Positions 10,871 to 23,479 of a stretch of DNA of 64,000 nucleotides are shown in pieces; the stretch's first letter is position 1; every line of letters begins with the position of its first letter. Below the pieces are notes generated by a model. The model ran no database searches. It had not been told where the DNA came from and was given only the letters and a program-made list of their open reading frames with translations. A program made the position numbers and the translations under genes. Origin of the DNA: Hanleya hanleyi (taxonomy: Eukaryota; Mollusca; Polyplacophora; Lepidopleurida; Hanleyidae); the NCBI GenBank assembly GCA_036873755.1, contig JAVTVY010037326.1, positions 97,517 to 161,516 of the forward strand, read 5' to 3'.

Positions 10871-11659
10871 TAATCAATCAAACCTTGCATATAACTGTGT
10901 TTTCAACCCTCAAGACGTAGATTTCCATGAATTGGAGCGATATGCAAGAGGTGGGAAAAATTTACGACGTCTGGTTACTAAAAAGTAAACATATGACTCG
11001 ACACCCAACACGAGAATGCGGTGGATTCTCGAACGTAACCTCAGTACGAGAATGCGGTGGATTCTCGGACGTAACCTCAGTATCTCAGGTTCATTTGAAG
11101 AACATGAAGTATCCACACGGCACCTAGCTGTGGCGACAGATCAGCTCAGACAACTCATCTGATGTTAATGGATGAGCGTCATGGACGTCTGATGAAGTAA
11201 ACGTCTTAACATGGGGTAACCTGGTAAATGCAAGAAACCTAGAAAAACTAGCCTGTAATGTCGGACGTCGTACCGCTTAAATTTCCCACCGAAACAATAA
11301 ACCTACATATATTTGTCGAATGACATGCACAGAGGGCGGGCCTCGGGGACTAACAGTCCACCAGCAGAATCCTACTATATACAGGTAATAAATTGAAGCG
11401 ATATGCAAGAGGTGGGAAAAATTGACGACGTTTGGTGAATAAAAAGCAACCATATCACTTTACAGGAAAGTATTCGTCGCCACCTAACCACAATTGTAAT
11501 AGCTGGTATTAAGCTTCATCACATTTTGCCCTACAAGCTCTTACCATGTTCACCATGGCAGTTAGCCAGACGAGTAGTAGATATTACAATGACGAAATAT
11601 AAAAGAGGCAGACACCATCCATCTCGTGTATACACACGAATTTGGTCTATTGAGAGAAA

Positions 11660-12130
11660 AATACGGATCGCATTAAGCTACATATACATATGGTTCTAAA
11701 GGTGGTGAGAGAGTAGCGTGTTCTACTATATGTTGTTCCGAAACTAAAACCTGTGGACTTCTAAGTAAAAGTTCGATTTTCACTGGCCATGCCCCATGCC
11801 AAAGCCCTTTTGTTAACTTTAGAAGGTATTGGATCTACTGAAGGAGGAAATTATGTCAGATTCTCAGATTAACTGTCATGCATTCAATCTATTATGATCC
11901 TAGCTTTTATCAACAGATTGATGTTGTGTTTTGTTGGTTTCCTAGCCACGTTGGCATCAAAGGAAACACTGGCGAAGCTGATGAAATGGCTAAGGCAGCC
12001 CTAGATAATGAGGTTGATCCTGATCTTGTTGGGATGTATCGATTTCAGACCCTCTATTTTTGGTTATGTGAGAAAGCTGTTTCAATCTTCATGGGATGCT
12101 GCGGATAATAACAAACTTCACGAGTCAAAT
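11660..12130 (+). pseudogene. LINE RNase H fragment
   Basis: Fragments GSKGGERVAC and DVVFCWFPSHVGIKGNTG with following ADEMAKAALDNEVDPD mark a ribonuclease H domain. The first catalytic aspartate of the usual YTDGS motif reads as tyrosine (YTYGS) and the frame is broken several times. Confidence 0.6.
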
Positions 12131-12787
12131 AAACTGTTGGCTATATTCTTCTGAGTAGCCAAAAACGTTTCGATCAAGCCATCGATTAGAATCGGCCATC
12201 TCAATTAACTCAAGAACATTTAGGAACCAGCCCCGAGGTCTATCCCATGGCACGAATATCTCACAGTGAAACCTATTCTGATCCACTGTGTATAGATTTT
12301 AATATTTTAAGAGATTCTTTCTATCAAGCAGATACTTCAGAAGATCTTTTTATTCGGGTAAAAGAAGAGTGCATTTTAGGTTATTTAAAAGAAATCGATT
12401 TGTTGCATAGGTTTTAATGTATGTCCATGTCTTTTGGTGGATTGTTGGATTGTGGACTTGTTTTTGTCAGAATACTTAGAATTTTGTTTGATCGTGGCTA
12501 TATAGTTGAAACATTGCTGAACGCGACATTAAACTTTAATTCCCTTTCTCTCACTCTATACCCCTATTATCAATTATCAACACTTTTGGCAGATTTTTTA
12601 TCACGCAATCCTTCCTGCATGCTTGCATAAATACTTCCTGCACACTTGTATACAATACTTCTTGTCTGCTTTAAAAGAACATATCATCATTGCTGATATG
12701 GGACAACTTCCAGATGGGGGACAGCCACTAATGCGTCTCAAAGCTGACATAATCTTATTTAAAGCAATTATTTAAAAAAAAAATTCT

Positions 12788-14364
12788 CACCTAGTTAACT
12801 TCCACGATGAATAATGCGCGTCGGAACTAGTCGATAGTCAATCTTGCCTAGTTTCCGACGCCATTACCGCCAATTTGCCATCCGAGTATACTGGCCGTCA
12901 TCGCATATATAACTCGGAGTTCCCCAGATCTTGGCATTCCGGTTTTTCACTTCGATACTGTATATGTTGTTGTTGTTGTTGTTGGCAAACTTGGGCAAAA
13001 GTGTGCTCATCCACGACACCGCGAACAAAAAGACATGGTTATTACTGATTGTCAATTCACATTGTACAATATAATAACTGAAATAAATTTCCCAATAACG
13101 TTTCGAGACAGTCCGGCAAATACCATGAATACCATGCATACGCCTGGTAACGTATACGCGCGTCTGGTCTAATCCAATGTCGAGTACTGGTATACATGTA
13201 GCAGAACAGGGCATTGTGATAGATAGTTGCCCGGAAGGAAATCTCGGTGTATTGTTTTGCAAATTCTCTCAATAATAATGTCAGCTGTTTTCCTCGAGTT
13301 GAGATGAGTTGAAAATAATAATCATTGGCGTCGAGTTACATACAGTACTTCGCGTTATTCGGTTTGGTGAGGCCCCTGGCGGTAAATTTCAAAGTTGTCT
13401 ATGAGATCTGCCATGCATGACGCTGTCGTGGCAGATTATTTTATATCAACTCGTTCATATTCTATCAATTAATGAGTACCGTAATAAATGTATGTATTGC
13501 ACTGGACATTCGCCACACATTGGCAAAACCGAAGATTTGTAACCGAGGATTTGATGAAGTTAATCAGGCGCCACAAAAAAACTACGATAGTTGTTTTTAC
13601 GTCAGGCCTTTAGAAGCAGTTGAAGCCCGCCATTGTATAATCCCTGGGACAAGGTATACGATAAATTCAAAATGGCGGTAATCATGGGTCCTTAGAATTA
13701 TGCGATTTTTTTTAAAGCTGATAGCGGAAACGAAATATCTGGGAGCTCAGCGCACCTAAATTCACCCATCCAGAAAAAAGTGAAGCTGAATTCATACTAC
13801 TGCTTTCAATTGCTCCAATTCTTGCGTAACGCAGAACTGAATTTGAACTCTTGTTACGGAGAGTTCCGGTGGAGAGTTGTGGTTGTGGTTACTTGAGAGA
13901 AATCGGTTTGTTGCACAAGTTTTAATGTGTGCATGTTTTAATGTGTTGGATTACTAAGTTGAATACTTGAATACTTAGAATTTTGTTTGATCGTCGCTAT
14001 ATAGCTGAAATATTGCTAAAGCTTAATTTTCTCTCTCTCTTTCTTCAGTTATTGGGGAATTGTTATGATGTTCACTTTGAAATAGCAATCAATAATAGTA
14101 CATGTTCGTGATATCTGGGCTTTTACGACTTTGCCCAAGTTTGGGAACAACAACAACACATGCTGTATCGATGTGAACAGTACGAGTATCAAATCGCACT
14201 GCCAAGATCTGGGCCACTCTGGATTTTTATATGCCGTACCGGCCAGCGAACTCGGATGACAAATTGACAGCAATGGTTTCTCAAGCTCGGCAAGACTGGC
14301 TATCGATTACTTCCGTCGGGAATTATTCAACGAGGAAGTGAGGAACTGGGTGAGACATTTCTTC
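12788..14364. mobile_element. Inverted-repeat element (about 200 bp arms) of unknown type
   Basis: The segment at about 12788-12990 and the segment at about 14125-14364 are inverted, diverged copies. Both carry the CAA-repeat block next to 'tttgcccaagttt', 'gccaagatctgg', and outer ends 'tctcaccyagtt'. The roughly 1.1 kb between them holds no recognisable ORF. A young LINE 3' tail (13883-14033) lies just inside the right arm. This could be a fold-back DNA transposon or a local inverted duplication; no clear target duplication was found. Confidence 0.45.
13883..14040 (+). mobile_element. LINE 3' tail fragment
   Basis: Starts at 'cttgagagaaatcggtttgt' and continues through 'tgatcgtcgctatatagctg' to TC repeats. 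Only the last codons of ORF2 and the 3' UTR remain. Confidence 0.6.
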
Positions 14365-14805
14365 GATACCATTCGTACTTTAAATAAGTTGATGTCAGCT
14401 GTAACGGGGGAGGAAGGATTAAACAATATCTCTGACCGTCGAAAAACGTATTCCTGTATAATTTTGCCATTGCACAGTCCATACTGTCCATATATTATCA
14501 GTTGGACAACTCTAACCATAGGATGCAACACCTATTCCAGTGGTTGTAACCTGTACAATGCTCATCTCACCTTCACACCTGTACGCTAACTACACCATGA
14601 AATCCTATCATCACAATAATACAAATCATTGCGATCTGTAGCTAGGGCGGTTATTTTCGTAGTCCATATAATTAATTTGTCGACTGTTTACCATTACAGG
14701 GAGACTGTTTCTCATATTGGGCAGATATCCACGTGACAATATTGGAATTCTTTATCCAACAAACGAAGCTGTTCAGCAATGTACAGGAATACGATAGCAT
14801 AACAT

Positions 14806-14809
<4 letters not shown>

Positions 14810-14842
<33 letters not shown>

Positions 14843-14850
14843 AAGGTTTG
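14810..14850 (-). repeat. (GA)n run with minus-strand LINE tail tip
   Basis: About 14 GA units followed by 'gaattaaggttt', the reverse complement of the usual LINE ending. A severely 5'-truncated minus-strand insertion. Confidence 0.55.
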
Positions 14851-17285
14851 AGGATAGACAGGATTTTTGAGATTTTGAAAATTTTTGGTCAAATCTAAAT
14901 TTCCAAAAACGCCCCTTATCATCATAATGACTTTCAGAAAATAAGTACTATAACAGGCCAGGATAAATAAAATGACACTTTGGAGAACCTACGAGCAAAT
15001 TTATCCATTTCACAGGTAGCACGTGGTCATATTTTAATTTTCGACTCTGCACGTGTACAGAAATGACAGCTGAAATCTCGCCATTTTGCCTTCGACTTCA
15101 CAACGAAACAAACTATAGCAGATATCAAATTCAAATTTTCCACAAATACACAATTGGATACGTGCTTTTCAGCCCATCTGTTGACATAGTAATCGAATTT
15201 GGCGTTTCGATTTCACACAGTTCGGAATGTGACAGAGCATGCTTCTTTTTCAAACAATAATTGGCAATAATAACAATCCTCAATAATATTGATACGCCCA
15301 AATAGGCATGCCGAGAATATCGTTCAATAACATGTATAAACATCAAAGAAGCATCATAATTCAGAGAAATATGATGATATTTAGCATTCAAACTATTTAA
15401 TTAGACAGTTTCATTGCAGAAAAGCATTTTTTGTCAACCTCTCCAGAGATCTGCTTTTTCAAGCCGACTTACTCGAATGCTTCTCGAGAAATCGTGTGAG
15501 ATTTGATAATTGGTAAAACTAAGGAAAACGGATCATTCGTCTAATTACATCAAATTTAGACAACAAATAACGTAGTATAGTGAATTTCGTTGAGTAGCCC
15601 TCCCAGCTGAATGGTTCTGCATTCCGATCGCATGTTCTGAAAGCACTTCTCGATGAAAATGGGTGAGCATAATTGTGCATAGCTAAATGACATTAGCCCT
15701 CTGGACCATGTGCCAACAACAACAACAACACGAAACAACAAGCGCTGAATGAGCGCAAAGAGCTCCGTCGAGGCAACAGGGTCAGTAGGGGAATAGTACA
15801 TCACTGAATAACATAGGGCCGGATGCCAAGCTCAATTTTGCATTTGTTGACGTGAACTTCACCAATGGTAATTAACGTGAGATTGAGGGTTCCCCACTAG
15901 CATGTCCAGCTAGGGATGTGGAAGTCACATTCCCCGCAAATAATATTTCTTTGATTTCACGTGCTTGAAATATTGGGGTATGGAATAGAGTATATTGATG
16001 GAAAACCTGGAATACTGCTTGAGATATTAGGCCCTTCCCACCCACACCTCCCCATGAGAGGACACCCCTACCCAAATCAACACGTTAGCGGCAGAAATGA
16101 GACCCTGTGTGCCTAGTTTTACCAACTTGCTTGTGATTTTATGGTATAGGCCCTACACATCAACACTTCATATGTTGTATGTGTACAGTATAGCATCCTC
16201 ATTGACAGAATCCTCTACAAAACACATCTGATTTTACCGACACTTCGTTCTGATCTGTCTCAGCATCATGTGCTGATTCAATGAGCTCGGAATAATTTTG
16301 TATACTGGTGTTACAGGTCACCTTCACCATAATGTATCAATTACCATGGACTTGTACATGTATCACATTCATATTGAATGGTGACGGCTGATGAGAATAT
16401 TGCCCATATGGAACAAATGGCTGGATTCCAGCGAATAAAAGTTCATGTTAATCATAAACAACATACAATTAATAATACTATCAAATAATTATGTATATTC
16501 CTTGTCGACATCAATATAATACAGACAATATTATGACTGAATCAGGGTAACAGATATCCAAGGGTATATATGTCTACACTAAACTGAAGGAGATCCATGA
16601 TGCGTATTATATTATGTTGTAAAACTTCACTTGCTAATCTCGATTATGTTGCTTATTGTGAAAATAAATGAAGTTATGAAAATAAATTTAGTATGATTGC
16701 CCAGTACCCTCAAATTAGAAATATCTTCAGCAGCTAAAGTTAAGCCAATCATAACAATATATAACACCATGGTACTCAGGAAATGACGTCTTTGTTTCTA
16801 GAAGCTAAATCATTTCTGACACATTCATGTCCTCACCTGGTCAAGGGACATAATTTTGTAAAAAATACAAAAACAAGTATAGATCCACACTGGCGCAGAC
16901 CAGAAAGTTTTATGACCTTTGATGATATTTGTGGAGCATGCTGCAGGACTTCAACTTTCATGAATCTGATATTATCCACACAATCCCATTCTACATGATA
17001 TTTTTGCCATAGCACCGATAAACTAGATCCCTTCATTTATGTGGTCTAGATCCAGGAGCTATTGGGGGCTGCAGGTTTTGTAAAAGTTAGATCCAATTAT
17101 TCTGAGAGAAGGAATGAAGTCCGGCATGGTTGTTTTAAGTTAAAACTGGGCATCCTTGAAAATGTCTGACCGATTGACACATGTATCACTCTGCCGGTCA
17201 TCATTACATGCGTAATGTTTATTTCCTGAGGAATCAGCTGATATCCAATGTGGTGGCGGGCGGGGAGGGGGGTTGTGGCCAATCA
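14851..17285. other. Intronic stretch with no recognised feature
   Basis: AT-rich sequence with short CAA runs near 15715. Several short ORFs on both strands show no domain, cysteine pattern or splice-flanked motif that I can support. Confidence 0.4.
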
Positions 17286-17289
17286 CTGA

Positions 17290-18700
17290 CTCTGATGCTT
17301 ATGTGCTTCATGGCCTACGTGACAGGTTTATGGACTTTACAACATGTTGGCAGAAGATTATTGTATCTTACATCAAGTTCATGGCTGGAACTATGAAATA
17401 AATTTAAAGGTAAACATATGGCATTCACATAGCATTGTACATGTATATGTGCTATGTCGCTGTAAATTGCAGGATTAGTAGTCTGTGGACTGCGTGATAC
17501 AGTTACGGGCAGCGGCACATGCAGAAGTTTTTCAATGCTCTCCAGGTAAATGCCATGACTGAAATATGAAATTAATTCAAAGTAAACATGCCATATATGA
17601 CATTGTACATGTATAAGCTTATACATGTGACATGTTGCTGTGAATCATACGTTTCTTGGCTTGTGAACTACATGATACTGTTATGGGCAGCAGCACATGT
17701 TTGCAGAAGTTTACTGATGGTTTTCCAGTCCGAAACAGGCAGGGAAATATGAATTTGACCCAAAAATCAACCGGACTTTTACGCAAAAATACTACAATAT
17801 AGTACATGTTGTTTGTGTTGAAGTTTCGCACAATTTGGATTTCACGGACTACGTGACAGGTTTATCATGTACGACACATGTTGGCGGAAATTTATTGATT
17901 GTTTTCCAGTCCGAAACAGACAGGAAAATATGAATTCGCAGAAAAAGGCAAACCTGCATTGTACATGATAAAGACATAAATTTGGTACAATTGCACAATT
18001 TTGATTTGGCAGACTATGTGAAAGTCTTATGGGCTACGGGACATGTTGTCAGAAGTTTTCCAATGCATTCCCAGTCCCAAGCAAGGAAGGAAATATGAAT
18101 TTGACCCAAAAATCAACATGACTATTACACAAAAATGCTACAATATGGTACATGTTGTTTGCGTTGAATTTTCGCACAATTTGGATTTCAAAGACTACGT
18201 GACAGGTTTATCATCTACGCCACATATTATCAAAACTTTGCTAATGGTTTATTAATCTGAAACAGGCAGGAAAATATGAATTTGCAGAAAAAAGCAAACC
18301 TGCATTTTACATAATAAATACATGAATTTGGTACATGTGCTGCGCGTTGATAAATCGCACAATTTTGATTTGGCAGACCACGAAAAAGTCTTATGGGCTA
18401 GGGACATGCTAGTGGAAGTTTTTCAATGCATTTCCAGTCTCAATCAAGCATGGAAATATAAATTTGACCCAAAAGTAAACATGAATTTTGAATAAAAACA
18501 AAGGAAAATAGCACATGTTGTTTGCGTTGAAGTTTCATACAATTTGGGTTTCACAGACTATGAGACAGGTTTGCCATCTACGTTATATATCAGTGGAAGA
18601 TTACGGATACTTTTTCCGGGCCCAAACATGCAGCAAAATAAAAAATAAACGAAAAATAAAACATGCATTTTACATAACATTACAAGTATATGGACCACGC
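17290..18700 (+). repeat. Diverged ~180 bp satellite-like tandem array
   Basis: Eight diverged units can be aligned on a core like 'gactacgtgacaggttta', found near 17314, 17487, 17665, 17846, 18011, 18191, 18376 and 18555. Spacing is about 162-185 bp. From 17846 onward two variants alternate ('gacaggtttatcat' and 'aaagtcttatgggct'), giving a dimeric higher-order period of about 345 bp. No coding signal. Confidence 0.65.
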
Positions 18701-19000
18701 CCCCTTTGTTCGGTTATTGATTTAACGACTAATTGGCTATAGTTCGATGGATCGAGACTGATCTGCGTTAGAACATATGTCATAGAACATGTTCGCATAG
18801 ATCTGGTGTAATGAAACACTCTTGGAAACAAGAAATGACTCAAAATACAAACCCGGAAATGGAAAACAACAACCCCATGTAATGTTTATACAGGTGGATT
18901 TTTTCGTGTTTTTCGTCTTTTGATCACGGATCGAGACAGGTGTCTCTTATAGGACATGTCAGAGAACATTTTCGCATTAATGTGCAGTCGTGGGAGAGGC

Positions 19001-19609
19001 GGATCCAGGGCATTTCCCCCAGTGGACATTTCCCCCAGCGGACATTTTCCCCATGGACATTTCCCCCAGTGGTCATTTCCCCCAGTGGACATTTCCCCCA
19101 CCCTATATTTTTAGGTTATTTTGAGGCTAATATAACATAATTTTCAAATAATTTGGCAAAAACTAAATTGTTTATATTATATATTATATAGCACATTTTT
19201 AAACAATATAATGGATCACATAGTGATAACATATAATATTCATATACATAATATACACTATGTATATGAATATTATATGTTATCACCATGTGATCCATTA
19301 TACTGTGTGCTGTATAATATTTAATGTGCTTCCTCGTAAAACCTAATGTAAAAATTGTTATATTGTTTTAAAATATGCTATAAGATTGTATAATATGTGA
19401 CTCATAAACATATGTGGAAATCCATATATATATATATAGAAAATAAAAAATATACAAAAAATTTATGTCATTGACAAATTATTTGAAAACTATGTTCACG
19501 CCTCAAAATAACCTGAAAATATAAGGTGGGGGAAATGTCCACTGGGGGAAATGCCCACTGGGGGAAATGTCCATGGGGGAAATGTCGCTGGGGGAAATGT
19601 CCGTACTCC
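19001..19609. mobile_element. 609 bp fold-back MITE with minisatellite TIRs and 9-bp target duplication
   Basis: Both ends are inverted arrays of about 17-bp units of the type GGACATTTCCCCCAGTG. Inside these lies a second near-perfect inverted repeat centred at about 19255. The whole element is almost one palindrome. It is flanked by GGGAGAGGC at 18992-19000 and 19610-19618. A 9-bp duplication with long TIRs points to the Mutator (MULE) superfamily. There is no transposase, so it is non-autonomous. The short minus-strand ORFs in it are products of the repeat. Confidence 0.75.
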
Positions 19610-20769
19610 GGGAGAGGCAAGGAACTAAGAAATATACCAAAATGTATTCATGGATAGTCCACGACAACTTACGGCAACAACACCGAAAACGCCAATTTCC
19701 GAGTGCTGATTTGGTTGATCAGGGAGAGATTAGCGATCAGTAATAATGGTGACATACGAAAGAGGAAAAATAAAAGCTGGAACAGTGTAAAAATATATAA
19801 ACTATGTATAACTATGACTAAATATTTCGAATATTGCAAGTGACTCACAGTAAATAATTCTCCCGTACGGCGGCTGACATCTTGGTTTGCGCGACCTTGG
19901 TGACCTTCCCCGCCGTAAATTTTATTTCGGGAAATAGAGCCTAATAACGTGTTTGCTGGTGGAAAGGGAATATTTCCTGACTCCTAGATTTTCACAAGCT
20001 TTCGTTTGATGGGGAAGAGAGGGAGAGAAAGGGTGCAGTTTAGCCAAAGGGGGGGGGAGAGAAAATTGATGGGAAATCTGACCTGATTTGGCAAGGTCGT
20101 TTGAGGTTCACAGGACCGGATAGCTCTAGTTTCGAGATTGAGGTGGAACCCGACTACAGAAGCAAGGCCCACTGCAATGTATTGCAATGGGGAACCCCAT
20201 TATTTCAATTGTGTCCAAAGAAATGTGCCTCAAGATTTCGTCGGGAACCATGACGATCTCTATTGGAAATACTATGAGTCGTGGGTTCCCTATATGACAA
20301 TTATTTGGCGGGAGATTTCACGTTGCGCTCCTAGACCTCCGTCTGATCGACGTCTCGTTCAGATTGATTTTGATTGACAGGTGTTCAAGTTTGTGCAAAG
20401 GGTTAATGCATGGAGGCCGGATTCATTCCGCCTGAGCATGAAGAAATGTGAAACGCCATTTTTCTGACCGATTCAGTTTGTTGGACCATGTGTAGCATTC
20501 TAGATTTGATTTTCAACTTGATTCAACCAGTTAAACAGTCACTACATTTTTTCAATTTCCAAACTTTACTTAGGGAAATGCACTACACTTTTGGTAAGTT
20601 TTGCTCCACAAAGTCATTTTTTGAGTCAGTTCAAAGAAATAGTCCTATTTTCTTGTGTTTAATGATGTATCCCATCATTCCGAGATGAAATTATATCCGC
20701 TTGATAATTTAGTTCCTTTTTCAAAATTTCAACCTGACAAAATATGTCAAAATCTCTCAGATTCCCCTT

Positions 20770-20880
20770 CACCTTAACGTCGCGTTCAGCAATATTTCAG
20801 CTATGTAGCGACGATCAAACAACATTCTAAACAGTCAAGTTAATAACTTAATAATCCAACACAGTAAAATTAAGCTTATT
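20770..20880 (-). mobile_element. LINE 3' tail, minus strand
   Basis: Reverse complement of the family tail: 'cgtcgcgttcagcaatattt' and 'agctatgtagcgacgatc'. It abuts a plus-strand copy of the same family to its right. Confidence 0.6.
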
Positions 20881-20884
20881 CAAA

Positions 20885-22690
20885 GTTTACCTAACAAGCG
20901 CTTACCAATTCCACCATGGTAGTTGGCTCAACCAGAAGTAGATATTACACCAACGAAATATAAAAAGTCAAACACTAGCCAGCTCTTGTATACACAAAAA
21001 TTTGGTCTGCTGAGAGAAAAATACAGTTCACATCAGGCTATTTATACAGATGGTTCTAAAGATGGTGAGAGAGTAGCATGTGCTACTATTCTTTAGTCGG
21101 GTGAGAGAGAGGATTGTGTCTTGGGTTATTTGAGAAAAATCGGTTTGTTGCATAAGTTTTAATGTGTGTATGTTTTAATCAGTGGTTTCAATAGAAGCCG
21201 TCGCCCGTCGCAGGCGACGGCATCTCGGAAATTTGCGACACCTACTCCAATATTGTCAGTCATTTTTTAGTGTGTGTCAATCTCAAATCCAGTGGCCACC
21301 AGGTCCCTAATCTAACGGCACACTTCTTGGGCTGTCCGAGTACCGCCTTGTCCGATGAAATTGTCATTCGTTCTGCCGAATGAAAATTGTACACCAGATT
21401 TTTCAGCTGTTCTCCGCCATCCACGTGGTTCACATGTTGTTGTTGTTACCGAAATAGACGAATATGAATGAAACGCGATAACGATTGGTTGGTACTGCGC
21501 CAAAGAATGACGTCTTCGGTCATTCGGCCAATCACTGAGCTTGTACTTCGTGTGCCAGGTTTGTACTTCGTGCGCCATTCAAAATGAAACGTCAAGCTAG
21601 TTTGGAGTTTTTTTGAGGTAATCCCGAAAAATAACAGATAATTATCAATTCACAGATTCGTCTGGCATGAATAAACTTTTTCAAGGCTACTTTCAAATCA
21701 TTTTCTGTTATATTCTGTCTACAGAGAAGCATTGAATAAGTGCCAATTTGCGCGAAATTTAACAACAACGACGACACGTGTTCGTCATGTAAATGTGAAA
21801 GGATTTGTGTGAAAGTGGATCATACACTGGCTAATATTGCCAACTGACCAAAACTCATTGTTTTGTCTGGTTTTCCAGCGTATTTTGTCGCCACCGACGC
21901 AATAAATGCATTTTGTGCACAAAGTATCAACCGCACATAATTTCTTGGGATTTTTGCTTGAATGGGTGAAATTTTCTTGAATGAGAAATCAGTTTCAGTG
22001 TGGTTTTGTTCTCATTAGATGAAGAAATTTAAGCACCTGACAAATAAGTCTTTTCACATAAAAAGGAATAGTTTTGAGAACTCTTTGGTTGTTGTTAGCA
22101 ATATTAAACATCACTTATTTTTTTTTTATAAATATGCAGAAATGTTTATTTTTCTTATTTGAGAAAAAATTGTAAATAAGTAAAAAGTGGGCTGCATATT
22201 TATTAAAAAAACAAAAAACAAGCAGGGTTTGAAATTGCTAAGATCAGTCAAAGAGTTCTCAAAACTATTCCTTTTTATGTGAAAAGACTTTCTTTGAAGA
22301 ACTGTTTTAAAATTAGATGTTATTGCAGTTACTGGTACACTGGAGAGTGAAGGTGGCAGTTCACAATTTCTGCTGAAAAGCTCTCTGAGAGCACCATTCC
22401 ATTGTTCATTTTCAAAAAAAAATCTGCAAAGAGGGGGGGTGGCCCCCCCTCACACTCCCCCCCTTTCGCTCGCTATGCTCCCTCAGTTCGATCGCGTAGC
22501 GATCTCAGTTTCGAAGAAGGGGGCAACTCCTACTTTGGCCATTTCAACTTCTACTCCAATCCTTAATGAAACCACTGTTAATGTGTCGGATTACTAAGTT
22601 ATTGGTTCGAGTACTTAGAATTTTGTTGGGTCGTCGCTATATAGCTGAAATATTACTGAACGCGACCTTGAACCTTCATTCTCTCTCTCT
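20885..22690 (+). mobile_element. LINE remnant interrupted by a DNA transposon
   Basis: The left part includes the RNase H start motif YTDGSKDGE (about 21037-21070) with the catalytic aspartate kept, then jumps by internal deletion to the C-terminal tail. The tail is cut at 21179 and resumes at 22578. The resumed part ends in the LINE core and TC repeats. Confidence 0.65.
21180..22577. mobile_element. 1,398 bp non-autonomous DNA transposon (CAGTGGTTTC TIR, TTAAT duplication)
   Basis: It starts CAGTGGTTTCAAT and ends with the reverse complement, ATGAAACCACTG. TTAAT flanks it at 21175-21179 and 22578-22582, and the surrounding LINE tail is continuous once it is removed. Inside is a further inverted repeat with arms of about 90-105 bp (about 22048-22140 and 22185-22290), and a G/C-run block near 22435. 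No transposase ORF is visible. The superfamily is uncertain; a TTAA-type target would fit Kolobok or piggyBac, a 5-bp one neither. Confidence 0.7.
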
Positions 22691-22805
22691 TAAATCTTAT
22701 ACAACAAACCGATTTCTCTCAAATAGTCTTCTTTCATCCGACTAAAAAGATCTTCTAAAGTAGCTGCTCGATAAAAAGAATCTCGTACAATCTTAAACAG
22801 TCGAT
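22690..22805 (-). mobile_element. LINE ORF2 C-terminal fragment, minus strand
   Basis: Reverse complement of the conserved 'gattctttttatcgagcagc' region with the 'aaccgatttctctcaaatag' line. Short fragment with no complete domain. Confidence 0.55.
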
Positions 22806-23389
22806 AAGAATAGTGGTATTATCTCTGTCCAGTGCCATGAGAATAGATTTCTTGGGTTAAACATGTTAAATGACGGTGCCAGTGTGAAGGAAATGTTGGA
22901 CGGATGCATCTGGAAAACACTGACGTCTATATACCATTGTCTCCAGACATTGAGATCTGGATTTAATTGTCCGTCGGGCAATGAGTTTTACATTTCAGTG
23001 TCGAAGGCACCGACCTCCAAGAGAAGAATGTCCTACCACGGACGCTGTAATATATTTACACTTCTTGCATTTGGATCATGGCTGGAGGCTGAGGAACAGA
23101 GTTATTTAAATAAACATTATTTAATTTATTTCCAAGGTAGGAAAGATAAACGTCACAGTATTAGGAATTGGCCGTGCCAATGAAAATCAGCTACGGGGTG
23201 AATTTGTTACTCACCAATGCACTCGTGAATGTGTTCAGAAGTTTTCGTTAACAATGTGTGTAGTTCGTCCAAATGAGGAGTTTGGACTGACGTGAGGAAT
23301 ACATTTAACGCTGTTTATTTTGACGGACTGGGGGGAGTGGTGGTTGGATGAGGAGGGAGGGAGGGATAGGGTGGTATACCAAAGAAGAC

Positions 23390-23475
23390 AAGGTTCTCCG
23401 GCTTCCTCCACCAACCAAACTGACTGTCACCATATGAGTGAAACAAACTTAAGTGTGACATTAAGCCAAATCCCC
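23390..23475 (+). mobile_element. SINE 3' fragment
   Basis: Matches the SINE at 32765-32930 through 'ttctccggcttcctccacc' and 'caccatatgagtgaaac' to 'gtgacattaa' and a C run. The tRNA-like head is missing. Confidence 0.5.
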
Positions 23476-23479
23476 CCCC

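Larger units (their letters stand above)
10255..12560 (+). mobile_element. LINE copy with RT, RNase H and 3' tail, heavily rearranged
   Basis: One decayed Jockey/I-type ORF2 can be followed from the RT catalytic region through thumb and RNase H to the 3' tail. Internal damage includes a duplicated segment (10932-10990 repeated at 11395-11455) around about 400 bp of other sequence, and a local 36-bp duplication with hairpin 'cgagaatgcggtggattctc' at 11018 and 11048. It ends with 'gcgacattaaac' and TC-rich sequence. Confidence 0.65.

Noticed and set aside
20138..20377. 79-codon plus-strand ORF with several aromatic residues
   Set aside because: No motif, no homologous copy here and no clear splice sites. 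It could be chance in GC-richer sequence.
22863..23183. 106-codon plus-strand ORF
   Set aside because: No recognisable domain or conserved pattern. It sits between LINE and SINE fragments and I cannot support it.
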